From the NCBI GenBank assembly GCA_938009115.1, contig CALLHZ010000026.1:1-20110 (forward strand): 20,110 bases of DNA, given 5' to 3'. The notes under the pieces are model-generated. The model was not told where the DNA came from, made no database searches, and saw only the letters and a list, made by a program, of their open reading frames with translations. The translations under genes were made by a program, and so were the position numbers. The stretch is from an uncultured Clostridia bacterium (GTDB lineage: Bacteria > Bacillota > Clostridia > Peptostreptococcales > Anaerovoracaceae). Positions 7,772 through 15,535 of the stretch are shown here, in pieces; position 1 is the stretch's first letter, and each line of letters starts with the position of its first letter.

Positions 7772-8945
7772 CATCAAGATCTACAACAATATCGCAGAAG
7801 AGGGACTGGCCTGTCTTGGCGACTGCTTCAAGCGGACGGAGACGTTAAAAAATGCCGACTGTGTGATAGTAAGAAGCGCCGACCTCCACGAAAAGGAGTT
7901 TCCCGACAGCCTTATAGCCATTGCCAGAGCGGGTGCCGGTGTCAATAATATCCCTTTGGACCGCTGTGCCCGGCACGGCATCGTCGTATTCAACACGCCC
8001 GGCGCCAATGCCAATGCCGTGAAGGAACTGGTGCTTACCGGCTTGCTGATGGCAGCCAGAAATGTTCCGGAAGCCATGGAATGGGTCAAGGACCTGGAAG
8101 ACAACGTGGCCGAATCCGTGGAAAAATATAAAGGGAAATTTGCCGGACACGAAGTGATGTCCCGGACCATCGGCGTGGTAGGACTTGGCGCCGTCGGGGT
8201 GCTGGTAGCCAATGCAGCAGAAGACCTGGGCATGAAAGTGATCGGCTATGACCCTTATATCACCGTGGATTCCGCACATCTGCTGTCCAACACCATTCCG
8301 GTTTACAAAGACATGAACGCCATGCTGTCCCAATGCGACTACATCACCATCCACGTCCCGTTCATGAAGGAAACCGAAGGGCTGCTGAACAAAAAACATT
8401 TCGAACAGGCCAAAGACGGCCTGTGCGTATTGAATTTTGCCCGAAACGGTCTGGTGAACGAAGAGGATATCCTGGAGCTGCTCAAAGTCGGAAAGATCCG
8501 CAAATATATCACCGACTTTCCTACAGAAAAAATCCTGCGGCATAAGAATGTACTCTGCATCCCCCATTTGGGTGCATGCACGGCAGAATCGGAGTTGAAC
8601 TGCGCCCGGATGGCCGCCACGGAGCTGGCGGACTACATGCTGAACGGAAACATCGCCAACGCGGTAAATCTCCCGGACTGCAGCCTGGGCAATCTTCGCA
8701 GCGCAGCCCGAATCAGTATCCTGAATAAAAATATCGCAGGCATGCTCAGCATCATCACGGGGATCCTATCCGACATGAAGGTGAACATCAGCGATATGAT
8801 CAACAAAAGCAAGGGAGAGATGGCCTACACCCTGATCGACATCGACAGTCCCGTGGACGAAGACCGTCTACGCGCCGCTCTGGCTGTGGACGGTATCATT
8901 TCCGTACGGCTCCTCTATCCGCAAACCGATGAGCGCTGCGTTTAG
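7764..8945 (+). CDS. serA: D-3-phosphoglycerate dehydrogenase with C-terminal ACT domain
   Basis: A 393-residue NAD-dependent D-2-hydroxyacid dehydrogenase that oxidises 3-phosphoglycerate to 3-phosphohydroxypyruvate. NAD motif GLGAVG at 140-145. Catalytic Arg is R227 (FARNGLVNEEDI) and catalytic His H268 (IPHLGACTAES). The usual DVFExEP loop is replaced by a short ITDFPTEK, leaving E255 as the nearest candidate acid. Residues about 320-393 form an ACT-like domain (AGMLSIITGILSDMKVNISDM), commonly the serine feedback site. AGGAGGGG lies inside serC just before the ATG, and the first bases overlap the serC stop. No serB is present here. Its last 78 bases are antisense to the end of yihY, and no terminator is visible between them. 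Confidence 0.95.
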   Translation: MYNIKIYNNIAEEGLACLGDCFKRTETLKNADCVIVRSADLHEKEFPDSLIAIARAGAGVNNIPLDRCARHGIVVFNTPGANANAVKELVLTGLLMAARNVPEAMEWVKDLEDNVAESVEKYKGKFAGHEVMSRTIGVVGLGAVGVLVANAAEDLGMKVIGYDPYITVDSAHLLSNTIPVYKDMNAMLSQCDYITIHVPFMKETEGLLNKKHFEQAKDGLCVLNFARNGLVNEEDILELLKVGKIRKYITDFPTEKILRHKNVLCIPHLGACTAESELNCARMAATELADYMLNGNIANAVNLPDCSLGNLRSAARISILNKNIAGMLSIITGILSDMKVNISDMINKSKGEMAYTLIDIDSPVDEDRLRAALAVDGIISVRLLYPQTDERCV

Positions 8946-9767
8946 GACCACACCCGCCACTAATGCCATCCCCAACAGAAAAAACCAAAAGAGCATGGCC
9001 GTTACCGAGGCAAAACCTCCGTAAACCGTGCGCATAAAACTTTCGTTCTGTAATGTATAGTTTGTATACATGGAATAGACTGCTGTGACGGCGATCATGC
9101 CGCCGGCAGACAAAAGGCTCCCCGGAAGGATCCGGCGGAGCCTTACTTTTATTGTAGGCGCGCTATAGAACAAATGCGTCACCGATGCCAGGTACAACAA
9201 CACGCCCAGCACCCAGCGCAGGATGCCCCACAACACCGCCAGATGAGTCCCGAACCTGCTTTCCAGCGCTTGCACCAGTGTATCCCCGAACAGAAAAAAC
9301 ACCGCTTGCAGGATCGCGTCCCCGTATACGAGAAGGACCAGGCCGAAAAGCAGGGAGAACAGCATAAGAAAGCTGTTCAGCACAGCCCGGAAGCGCTCCC
9401 GCATATAACTGCGGATCATGGGACTGCCTGCGTAGGCATAGTTGCTCATGCGCATCATGGCATACTGGGCTTTGCTGGCGCCCCATAGCGCCATCAGCGC
9501 AAAGAACAGACTCAAACCTCCGGTATCGGCTGTATCTAAAAATTCGCTGATCCGCAGGATCCCCTGACCGGAAATGTAATCGCCCAGCAATTCCTGCAGT
9601 ACCGAAGGCGTGATGGAAAACGCAGCAAGCATCTGCAAAAGGATCAGCAGGGAGGGCGTCAAAGAAAACATGAAATAAAAGGACAGCTCTGCCGGCTTTC
9701 CGTGATAATAAGGGTCCGCATACCGTTCCCGCATGGCTCGCAGGATTGAAATCACATCACGCTTCAT
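8868..9767 (-). CDS. YihY/BrkB family integral membrane protein
   Basis: A 299-residue membrane protein with about six hydrophobic helices (roughly 29-50, 84-104, 128-150, 174-200, 212-236 and 248-275). It carries the family pattern AELSFYFMFSLTPSLLILL near the N-terminus, ALWGASKAQYAMM in the middle, and YGGFASVTAMLFWFFLLGMALVAGVVLNA at the end. YihY/BrkB proteins (once misnamed RNase BN) have no settled function; transport or efflux roles have been proposed. The ATG at 9767 lies inside the last codons of the rdgB gene (11-base overlap), so the two are coupled. Its last 25 codons plus stop lie antisense to the end of serA. Confidence 0.9.
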   Translation of the reverse strand: MKRDVISILRAMRERYADPYYHGKPAELSFYFMFSLTPSLLILLQMLAAFSITPSVLQELLGDYISGQGILRISEFLDTADTGGLSLFFALMALWGASKAQYAMMRMSNYAYAGSPMIRSYMRERFRAVLNSFLMLFSLLFGLVLLVYGDAILQAVFFLFGDTLVQALESRFGTHLAVLWGILRWVLGVLLYLASVTHLFYSAPTIKVRLRRILPGSLLSAGGMIAVTAVYSMYTNYTLQNESFMRTVYGGFASVTAMLFWFFLLGMALVAGVVLNAALIGLRIEEPYGNDTVHSQSGA

Positions 9768-10353
9768 TTTCTATCAGGATCTCCCGAAGGCGGGCGAGGG
9801 CCCTGGCCCGGTGGCTGATGCGATTTTTCTGTTCCGCGGACATTTCGGCAAAAGTCATCTCTGTTCCATCGGGCACAAACAGAGGATCATAGCCGAAACC
9901 ACCGGACCCCCTTGGCGCTGTCAGCAGGGTTCCCGCGCACTCTCCCCGGGCTGTCAGAAGACGCCCGTCCGGATAGGCCAGCGTAATGACGCTCACATAA
10001 CGACCCGTGCGCTTTGGTGCCGGAACATCGGCCATGGCGGCAAGAAGCTTAGCATTGTTGGCGGCGTCGTCGGCAGCAGGTCCTGCATAGCGGGCGGAAT
10101 AGATCCCCGGCGCGCCGTTCAGGATATCGACGGAAAGCCCCGAGTCGTCAGCGATTGCCGGCAGCCCGCTCATGCTGCAGATGGTACGTGCTTTCAGCGC
10201 CGAATTCTCTTCAAAAGTCGCCCCGGTCTCCTCGATCTCCACAGCCGGAAGTCCTGCTTCTTCCTGGGTCAGGATCTCCATGCCGAAATCGGTGGTGATC
10301 GCCTCCATTTCACGGATTTTGTGTTTGTTTTGCGTGGCTGCTATGATTCGCAT
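9757..10353 (-). CDS. rdgB: XTP/dITP diphosphatase (RdgB/HAM1 family)
   Basis: A 198-residue nucleotide-pool sanitising enzyme that hydrolyses dITP, ITP and XTP to the monophosphate and pyrophosphate, keeping deaminated purines out of DNA and RNA. Motifs in order: TQNKHKI at residues 7-13, FEENSALKA, the ADDSGL...LNGAPGIYSARY metal/substrate block, GGFGYDPLF, and the C-terminal KNRISHRARAL. Length is typical. A GGGGGT ribosome-site-like run lies about 5 bases before the ATG. The gene is divergent from the CoaB-like gene across about 70 bases; I see no convincing promoter on its own side. It overlaps yihY by 11 bases. Confidence 0.96.
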   Translation of the reverse strand: MRIIAATQNKHKIREMEAITTDFGMEILTQEEAGLPAVEIEETGATFEENSALKARTICSMSGLPAIADDSGLSVDILNGAPGIYSARYAGPAADDAANNAKLLAAMADVPAPKRTGRYVSVITLAYPDGRLLTARGECAGTLLTAPRGSGGFGYDPLFVPDGTEMTFAEMSAEQKNRISHRARALARLREILIENEA

Positions 10354-10374
10354 TTGTACCCCCGGGACGATGTA

Positions 10375-10383
10375 TGTTATAAT
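10375..10383 (+). promoter_or_regulatory. Extended -10 promoter for the CoaB-like gene
   Basis: TGTTATAAT: a perfect TATAAT (10378-10383) preceded by TGn. The upstream -35 candidate TTGTAC (10354-10359) is weak, as is common for extended -10 promoters. The expected start is about 30 bases before the gene. Confidence 0.5.
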
Positions 10384-10424
10384 AGCGAAAATTCAAATGA
10401 TGTAATGGAAAGGACTGAATGATT

Positions 10425-11222
10425 ATGAAGCGTATCCTCATCACCGGCGGCCCTACGAACGAGTATATCGACGAAGTGATGAAAATCACCAATATGTCAA
10501 CCGGAAGCCTCAGCCTGGATTTGGCTAAGTGCGCCTCGGACGCTGGCTGCGAAGTAACGCTCATCGTGACCGGCAGCGTCCCGGGAACGGCTCGCTATGA
10601 ACGCCACGCTCTTGGAATCGCCCCGAACGTGACCACTGTCGCCATCGAAACGACACAGGACATGTTCGATGCGCTGCAGGCCGCATCGCTGGACCCGAAA
10701 AGCTTTGATGTGGTCATCCACGCTGCCGCCGTCGGCGATTTTACGCCGGCCTTTTCCTTCCGGCTGGAAGATATGGCCGCCGAGCTTGCCCAGGCGGTGC
10801 TGAGCATGGACGAGGCCGACGAGGCGCAGCTGGCGGAAACGATATTGAGCGTCATGGCCGACCCTGCATGCAAGGTGAACGACGACACCAAAATCAGCAG
10901 CTACGAACCTCATCTGACTGTCAAGCTGACGCTGACTCAAAAGCTCATCGCTCAGCTGCGAGGCTGGTTCCCCGGCGCCCTGCTCGTAGGTTCCAAGCTG
11001 CTGGAGAATGTGAGCACGGAACATCTGGTCGAGGTAGCCCAAAAGCTCTGCATCAAAAACAAAATGGATTACATCATGGCCAACGACCTGGCAGAGCTGC
11101 GCAGCGGAAAGCCTTATCGTTATCTGGTTTCTCCCGAAGGCTTTACAGGGATCACACTGAATGGGCCCGGGCAGCCTGACCTGCTGGAATACGCTAAGGA
11201 TCAGTGGTTCTCTAATAAGTGA
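10425..11222 (+). CDS. CoaB-like protein (DFP domain, phosphopantothenate–cysteine ligase family), function uncertain
   Basis: About 265 residues with the DFP/CoaB Rossmann fold: KRILITGGPTNEYIDEVMKITNMSTGSLS at the N-terminus, a FDVVIHAAAVGDFTP segment equivalent to the AAAVSDF block of CoaB, and TKISSYEPHLTVKLTLTQKLI resembling the substrate loop. It differs from bifunctional CoaBC in several ways. No CoaC domain is present. About 40 acidic, Ala-rich residues sit between the AAAVGDF and KISS segments. GSKLLENV stands where GFAAET is expected. It could be a stand-alone CoaB or a divergent relative with another role. The start may be 10425 (AAAGGA 10 bases upstream) or 10419 (4 bases). It has its own extended -10 promoter and a strong terminator, so it is probably monocistronic. 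Confidence 0.8.
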   Translation: MKRILITGGPTNEYIDEVMKITNMSTGSLSLDLAKCASDAGCEVTLIVTGSVPGTARYERHALGIAPNVTTVAIETTQDMFDALQAASLDPKSFDVVIHAAAVGDFTPAFSFRLEDMAAELAQAVLSMDEADEAQLAETILSVMADPACKVNDDTKISSYEPHLTVKLTLTQKLIAQLRGWFPGALLVGSKLLENVSTEHLVEVAQKLCIKNKMDYIMANDLAELRSGKPYRYLVSPEGFTGITLNGPGQPDLLEYAKDQWFSNK

Positions 11223-11234
11223 TATACACTTTAT

Positions 11235-11265
11235 CCGCGTCCGGAAAGCGGGCGCGGTTTTAATT
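11235..11265 (+). terminator. Rho-independent terminator after the CoaB-like gene
   Basis: Stem CCGCGTCCG (11235-11243), loop GAAAG, stem CGGGCGCGG (11249-11257) with one G·U pair, then TTTTAATTT. The opposite strand lacks a good U-run, so it mainly serves the plus strand. Confidence 0.85.
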
Positions 11266-11276
11266 TGGACCGGGCG

Positions 11277-11903
11277 CTATTCCAAGGTATCCAGCAGGCG
11301 CTTGATCCGTTCGTTCACCATAGCCAGGGCAACTTCGTTGCGCCCTCCCTCCGGGATGATGATGTCCGCGTACTTCTTGCTCGGCTCCACAAACAGCTCG
11401 TGCATCACCTTCACTGTGGTCAGGTACTGCTCCACCACGGACTCCAGGGTCCGGCCCCGCTTTTTTACATCCCGCAGGATCCGCCGGATGATGCGCACGT
11501 CCGCGTCTGTATCGATGTAGAGCTTGATGTCGAACAGATCCAGCAGATCTTTGTTTTCGAAGATCAGGATGCCTTCGACGATGATCACTTTTGCAGGTTC
11601 CACGGGCACGCTTTCCAGGGAACGGTTGTGGATCGTAAAATCGTAGACCGGCCGAAAAACCGTTTCCCCCTTGCGGAGACTCCGGATATGACGGATCATC
11701 AGATCCGTGTCGAAGGAATTGGGATGGTCGTAATTCAGCTGGCACCGTTCCTCATAGGACAATTCATCATGGGCTTTGTAGTAAAAGTCGTGGCTCAGCA
11801 AAGCCACGGCAGGCCCGAATTCCTCCTGGATCCTGCGGACCATGGTGCTCTTCCCGGACCCGGTTCCCCCGGCGATCCCGATGACGATGGATTCCTTGCT
11901 CAT
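11277..11903 (-). CDS. udk: Uridine kinase
   Basis: A 208-residue P-loop kinase that phosphorylates uridine or cytidine to UMP or CMP (pyrimidine salvage). Walker A is GGTGSGKS at residues 12-19. SHDFYYK, LNYDHPNSFDTDL (nucleoside-binding region), VIIVEGILIFE and DTDADVRIIRRILRDVKKRGRT (lid region) are characteristic. Length matches the family (about 205-215). Its ATG overlaps the upstream stop as ATGA (11900-11903), so translation is coupled to the beta-CASP metallo-hydrolase. No clear terminator was seen on its downstream side apart from the partly symmetric hairpin at 11235-11257. Confidence 0.96.
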   Translation of the reverse strand: MSKESIVIGIAGGTGSGKSTMVRRIQEEFGPAVALLSHDFYYKAHDELSYEERCQLNYDHPNSFDTDLMIRHIRSLRKGETVFRPVYDFTIHNRSLESVPVEPAKVIIVEGILIFENKDLLDLFDIKLYIDTDADVRIIRRILRDVKKRGRTLESVVEQYLTTVKVMHELFVEPSKKYADIIIPEGGRNEVALAMVNERIKRLLDTLE

Positions 11904-13645
11904 TTCTTTTTTCCGCGCCCGCTGCTATTCTTCTTCTTATTATTGCGTATTTCCTTCGGCGGGAGTACTCCCTCCAAAGGCAGTTCATAGTCTCCCGTCC
12001 GTTCGACCTGGGTTACGGTGGAACCCAAATTCAGCACCCCTTTTTCAAGCTCTGCGATGGTATTTTTGATCTCCACCATACGCTCCGGCGTCAGATCGTT
12101 TTGCATAGCCAGATTTGTGCTGTACAGAACCGATTCCAGCGCATCGTGCATCTGGGCGATCCTGGACCGAACATTCTGGACCTGATCATCGCCCACGAAT
12201 TCTTTTTCCGGACGGGAAGACATAAGCGCCGTGACCTCATCGAGCTGGTATTCATTATATCCATCTACAATGATACAATCCCACCCGAGCTCCTTTTTAA
12301 TCGATTCGCCGAATTCGATCTTGGCATCGGGTTCACCGTGAACAAGAAAGATATCGTGAGGTTTGCTTCGGAATCCTCCAAGCCATGTCAAGAGGGCATT
12401 TTTGTCGGCATGACCGGAAAACCCTTCCAGATTGTGGATCTGCGCTTTGACCCGAATCGTTTCACCGAACAGCGTCACCTCTTCCGCACCGTCCCGCAGA
12501 CTTCGCCCCAGCGTTCCTTCTGCTTGGTAGCCAACAAAGACGATACTGTTTTTACTGTTCCACAGATTATGCTTTAAATGATGCCTGATCCGTCCCGCGT
12601 CACACATACCGCTGGCAGAAATGATGACCTTGGGACTTTGGTCGATGTTGATCATGCGGGATTCATCTGTGCTCTGGGTAAAGTGGAGATTTTCGAAATC
12701 CAGAGGATGGTCGCCCTTCAGAATGAACTCCCGGGTCTCTTCGTCAAAGGCCTGGGCATTCTTTTTGAACACTTCAGTCGCCGCTGCGGCCATAGGACTG
12801 TCCACATATACCTGGACCTTCTCCAGCGGCCCGCGATAGGGGGAAGAGCTTCCATAGACCCGGTTGAGTTCATAGATCAGTTCCTGAGTACGCCCTACTG
12901 CAAAGGAAGGGATGACTACATTGCCTCCCCGGTCCGTGGTTTCCAGAATGATATCCAGCAGTCGCTTGATGCTGGTGGCATTTTCCTCATGGAGACGATT
13001 TCCGTAAGTAGATTCCATCACGATGTAATCTGCTTTTTTAATAAATACCGGATCTCTGAGGATTGGCCGCCCTTGCATACCCAGATCCCCGGAATACACC
13101 AGTTTAGAAGTGCGGTCACCTTCTGTAGTCCAGAGCTCTGTGATCGCAGACCCTAATATATGCCCGGCATCATTGAACACGATCTTCATCTGGTCGTTGA
13201 TCTCCACCAGCTGGTCGTAGAGCACCGGCACCACTTGCTTCAGGACACCAAGGGCGTCCTCGGTAGTATAAAGAGGTTCCACCGGGCTACGTCCGGCACG
13301 CTCTCCCTTTCGGTTTTTCCATTCTGCTTCCTGCTCGTGGATATGCGCGCTGTCTTTAAGCATCACATCGATGAGGTCTGCCGTAGCGTCGGTACAATAT
13401 ATACTTCCGGTAAATCCACGCTTATAGAGAAGCGGGAGCCTTCCGCAGTGGTCGATGTGAGCGTGACTGAGCACGACGCATTCGATTTCAGAGGGAATGA
13501 AAGGGAATGGCTCGAAATTCAACTCTTCCAGCGCCTTGCTGCCCTGAAACTGCCCACAGTCAAGCAAAACCTGATGCTTTTCTGTCGTGATCAGATGACA
13601 GGATCCCGTGACGGATGTGGCTGCTCCGCAGAATTTGATTTTCAT
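11900..13645 (-). CDS. Beta-CASP metallo-beta-lactamase-fold hydrolase (RNase J/CPSF-type exonuclease family)
   Basis: A 581-residue protein of the YSH1/CPSF-like MBL group, whose members cut or trim RNA. The metal motif HxHxDH is at residues 61-66 (SHAHIDHCG). Further motifs: NDAGHILGSA (H), VYSGDLG (D), ESTYGNR, then the beta-CASP domain (VVIPSFAVGRTQELIYEL, DSPMA, ISASGMCDAGRI) and the terminal GFSGHADK and LVHGEPDAK metal ligands. After the catalytic core comes about 110 residues with a helical segment and a Lys/Arg/Asn-rich tail (KKKNSSGRGKKK), which might bind RNA. The ATG at 13645 is chosen because AAAGGA lies 8 bases upstream and MKIKFCGAATSVTGS is the family N-terminus. It overlaps udk by ATGA. 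Confidence 0.93.
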   Translation of the reverse strand: MKIKFCGAATSVTGSCHLITTEKHQVLLDCGQFQGSKALEELNFEPFPFIPSEIECVVLSHAHIDHCGRLPLLYKRGFTGSIYCTDATADLIDVMLKDSAHIHEQEAEWKNRKGERAGRSPVEPLYTTEDALGVLKQVVPVLYDQLVEINDQMKIVFNDAGHILGSAITELWTTEGDRTSKLVYSGDLGMQGRPILRDPVFIKKADYIVMESTYGNRLHEENATSIKRLLDIILETTDRGGNVVIPSFAVGRTQELIYELNRVYGSSSPYRGPLEKVQVYVDSPMAAAATEVFKKNAQAFDEETREFILKGDHPLDFENLHFTQSTDESRMINIDQSPKVIISASGMCDAGRIRHHLKHNLWNSKNSIVFVGYQAEGTLGRSLRDGAEEVTLFGETIRVKAQIHNLEGFSGHADKNALLTWLGGFRSKPHDIFLVHGEPDAKIEFGESIKKELGWDCIIVDGYNEYQLDEVTALMSSRPEKEFVGDDQVQNVRSRIAQMHDALESVLYSTNLAMQNDLTPERMVEIKNTIAELEKGVLNLGSTVTQVERTGDYELPLEGVLPPKEIRNNKKKNSSGRGKKK

Positions 13646-13702
13646 AGATCGTCCTTTCTGTATGCATTGCACGCTTCGGTAGTTGAAATATTCTTTCTGG
13701 TA

Positions 13703-13732
13703 AGTATATCATACTCTTTTACGGTGAGACAA
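13703..13732 (-). promoter_or_regulatory. Promoter of the beta-CASP hydrolase–udk operon
   Basis: On the minus strand: -35 TTGTCT (13727-13732), 18-base spacer, -10 TATACT (13703-13708). An overlapping TATGAT is a second possible -10. It lies just beyond the terminator of the ABC ATPase gene. Confidence 0.5.
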
Positions 13733-13765
13733 AAAATAAAAAGGACCGGAAGGTTCCGGCCCTTT
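13731..13765 (-). terminator. Rho-independent terminator after the ABC ATPase gene
   Basis: On the minus strand, a 12-base stem AAAGGGCCGGAA / TTCCGGTCCTTT (13765-13740) with one G·U pair and a 2-base gap; some closing pairs must open to form the loop. It is followed by a T-rich run (13739-13731). Confidence 0.88.
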
Positions 13766-13771
13766 GCACCC

Positions 13772-14488
13772 TTACAGGATCTTGCTGAGAAATTCCTTGG
13801 TCCTGGGGTTTTGCGGAGCTGAAAAAATTTGTGCCGGCGTCCCCTCCTCCATCACGATGCCTTCGTCGATAAAGAGGACCCGGTCTGCAACCTCTCGGGC
13901 AAAGCCCATTTCATGGGTGACGATCAGAAGCGTCATGCCGCTGTGGGCCAGCCCTTTCATAACATCGAGCACTTCGCCCACCATTTCGGGATCCAGGGCA
14001 GAAGTCGGCTCGTCGAAAAGCATCACCTCCGGCTCCATGGCCAGGGCCCTGGCAATGGCGACCCGCTGCTTCTGTCCACCGGACAGAGAGGCCGGATAAG
14101 ACTTTTCCTTATCAGACAAACCCACGGATTTCAGGAGACGAGAAGCCAGCTGTTTGGCTTCGGACTCCGGTGTCTTCTTGACCTGGATCGGGCCTACTGC
14201 CACATTATCGAGCACCGTCATGTGCGGGAAAAGATTGAAATTTTGAAACACCATGCCCATCCGCTGGCGCACGGTATTGATGTTTTTTTCCGTGATCGGT
14301 TCCCCATCGATGGAAATCGTGCCCCCCGTAGGCTGATCCAGCAAATTGATGCACCTTAAAAATGTGCTCTTGCCGGAACCCGAAGGTCCGATGATGCAGA
14401 CGACCTCCCCGTCGGAAAACGTTTCTGTGATTCCTTTCAGAACTTCCAGGTCCCCGAAATTCTTTATCAAATTCTTGACTTCGATCAT
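13772..14488 (-). CDS. Polar amino-acid ABC transporter, ATP-binding protein (GlnQ/HisP type)
   Basis: A 238-residue ABC ATPase. Walker A GPSGSGKST at residues 34-42, Q-loop in MVFQNFNLFPHMTVL, signature LSGGQKQRVAIARAL, Walker B VMLFDEPTSALDPE, and switch His in LLIVTHEMGFA. The short length and these surrounding words place it in the polar amino-acid uptake (PAAT) family. It would power the lipoprotein and permease encoded divergently at 14642-16198. The start at 14488 gives the standard MIEVKNLIKNFG N-terminus; AAAGGGG lies 8 bases upstream. The same frame stays open to 15472, but only as antisense of the lipoprotein gene. It has its own promoter and terminator, so the transporter is built from two divergent transcripts. 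Confidence 0.95.
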   Translation of the reverse strand: MIEVKNLIKNFGDLEVLKGITETFSDGEVVCIIGPSGSGKSTFLRCINLLDQPTGGTISIDGEPITEKNINTVRQRMGMVFQNFNLFPHMTVLDNVAVGPIQVKKTPESEAKQLASRLLKSVGLSDKEKSYPASLSGGQKQRVAIARALAMEPEVMLFDEPTSALDPEMVGEVLDVMKGLAHSGMTLLIVTHEMGFAREVADRVLFIDEGIVMEEGTPAQIFSAPQNPRTKEFLSKIL

Positions 14489-14521
14489 GGGTCGACGCCC
14501 CTTTCCCTTTGCAGTGCGGTC

Positions 14522-14551
14522 ATTATATAACAGTAAAGTCAGGTTGTTCAA
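14522..14551 (-). promoter_or_regulatory. Promoter of the ABC ATPase gene
   Basis: On the minus strand: -35 TTGAAC (14546-14551), 18-base spacer, -10 TATAAT (14522-14527, perfect). It is divergent from the lipoprotein promoter. Confidence 0.6.
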
Positions 14552-14569
14552 CCTTTTTTCAAAAACTTC

Positions 14570-14598
14570 TTGACATTTATGCTTTAGTGAAGTAAATT
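14570..14598 (+). promoter_or_regulatory. Promoter of the lipoprotein–permease–amidohydrolase operon
   Basis: -35 TTGACA (14570-14575, perfect), 17-base spacer, -10 TAAATT (14593-14598). The -35 boxes of the two divergent promoters lie about 18 bases apart, so one regulator could act on both. Confidence 0.6.
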
Positions 14599-14641
14599 GA
14601 TAAACAATTAAATCACAGAAGCACCCTCGGAGGAAACTATT

Positions 14642-15505
14642 ATGAAAAAATCCACCCCACTTATCTTGGTCATCGCACTGTCGATGCTCCTGGCCTTTTC
14701 TCTTGCCGGTTGCGGCGGAGCGACAGAAGCCGAACAGCCCCAGGAACCGGCCAACCGCCTGGAAGACATCCTCGCCAGAGGATATATCGAAGTCATCATG
14801 GAACCTTATTTTGCACCTTTTGAATTCATCGATCCGGCCAAGTCCGGAGACGAGCAGTATGTAGGCTGCGATGTGGAGATCGCCAAAGCCATCGCCGAAG
14901 AACTGGGCGTAGAGCTTCGCATCATCCCTCTGGAATTTTCCGCAGTGCTGGCCGGCATCACGGAAGGGAAATACGACCTGGCCATTTCCGCTCTGAGCTA
15001 TACGCCGGCGCGGGCTGAAAACATGGAAATGTCCGACGGCTATTACATTTCCGAAGCAGGCGATGGCTACGGCATGCTGATCAGGGAAGAAGACCTGTCC
15101 AAGTACACCGACGCAGCTTCCTTTGCCGATGCGGTCCTTGTGGCCCAGAGCGGATCGATCCAGGAGATGTTTATCAACACTCAAATCCCCGAATACAAAG
15201 AACTGAAGCTGGTTTCCGCCAGCACCGACGGTTATCTGATGGTCAGCGAGGGCAAAGCCGACGCAGCGGCTGTGGCGATCGAAACGGCCCTGCTCTACGC
15301 GGCGGCCAATCCTGGCGTCACCATTGCCGAAGACTTCCGTTTTGAAGAAGACGGAACGACCAACAGCACGCGGATCGGCATTCCCAAAGGCGAGCTGGAA
15401 CTCACGGCCAAGGTCAATGAGATCATTGCAGCGCTCATGGCAGAAGGCAAGATCGTAGAGTGGTACAACCAATACGCAGATTATGCGGCAACACTGGGCA
15501 TTTAA
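14642..15505 (+). CDS. Amino-acid ABC transporter substrate-binding lipoprotein
   Basis: A 287-residue SBP_bac_3 (family 3) binding protein. A lipoprotein signal peptide ends in the lipobox LAGC (C24), so it is anchored outside the membrane. The mature part starts with ILARGYIEVIMEPYFAPFEF and has VGCDVEIAKAIAEELGVEL and the ligand-loop SALSYTPARAENMEMSDGYY, in which R124 corresponds to the arginine that grips the alpha-carboxylate of amino acids. GGAGGA sits 7 bases before the ATG. The ligand cannot be told; the co-transcribed AbgB-like hydrolase suggests an acylated or amide-linked amino acid. Confidence 0.94.
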   Translation: MKKSTPLILVIALSMLLAFSLAGCGGATEAEQPQEPANRLEDILARGYIEVIMEPYFAPFEFIDPAKSGDEQYVGCDVEIAKAIAEELGVELRIIPLEFSAVLAGITEGKYDLAISALSYTPARAENMEMSDGYYISEAGDGYGMLIREEDLSKYTDAASFADAVLVAQSGSIQEMFINTQIPEYKELKLVSASTDGYLMVSEGKADAAAVAIETALLYAAANPGVTIAEDFRFEEDGTTNSTRIGIPKGELELTAKVNEIIAALMAEGKIVEWYNQYADYAATLGI

Positions 15506-15535
15506 CGATGCAGACCGCGCCCCGGAGGATCCCTT

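Noticed and set aside
14489..15472. Long N-terminal extension of the ABC ATPase frame
   Set aside because: It is antisense to the lipoprotein gene, passes through both promoters and would add over 300 unrelated residues; the ATG at 14488 gives the normal family start.
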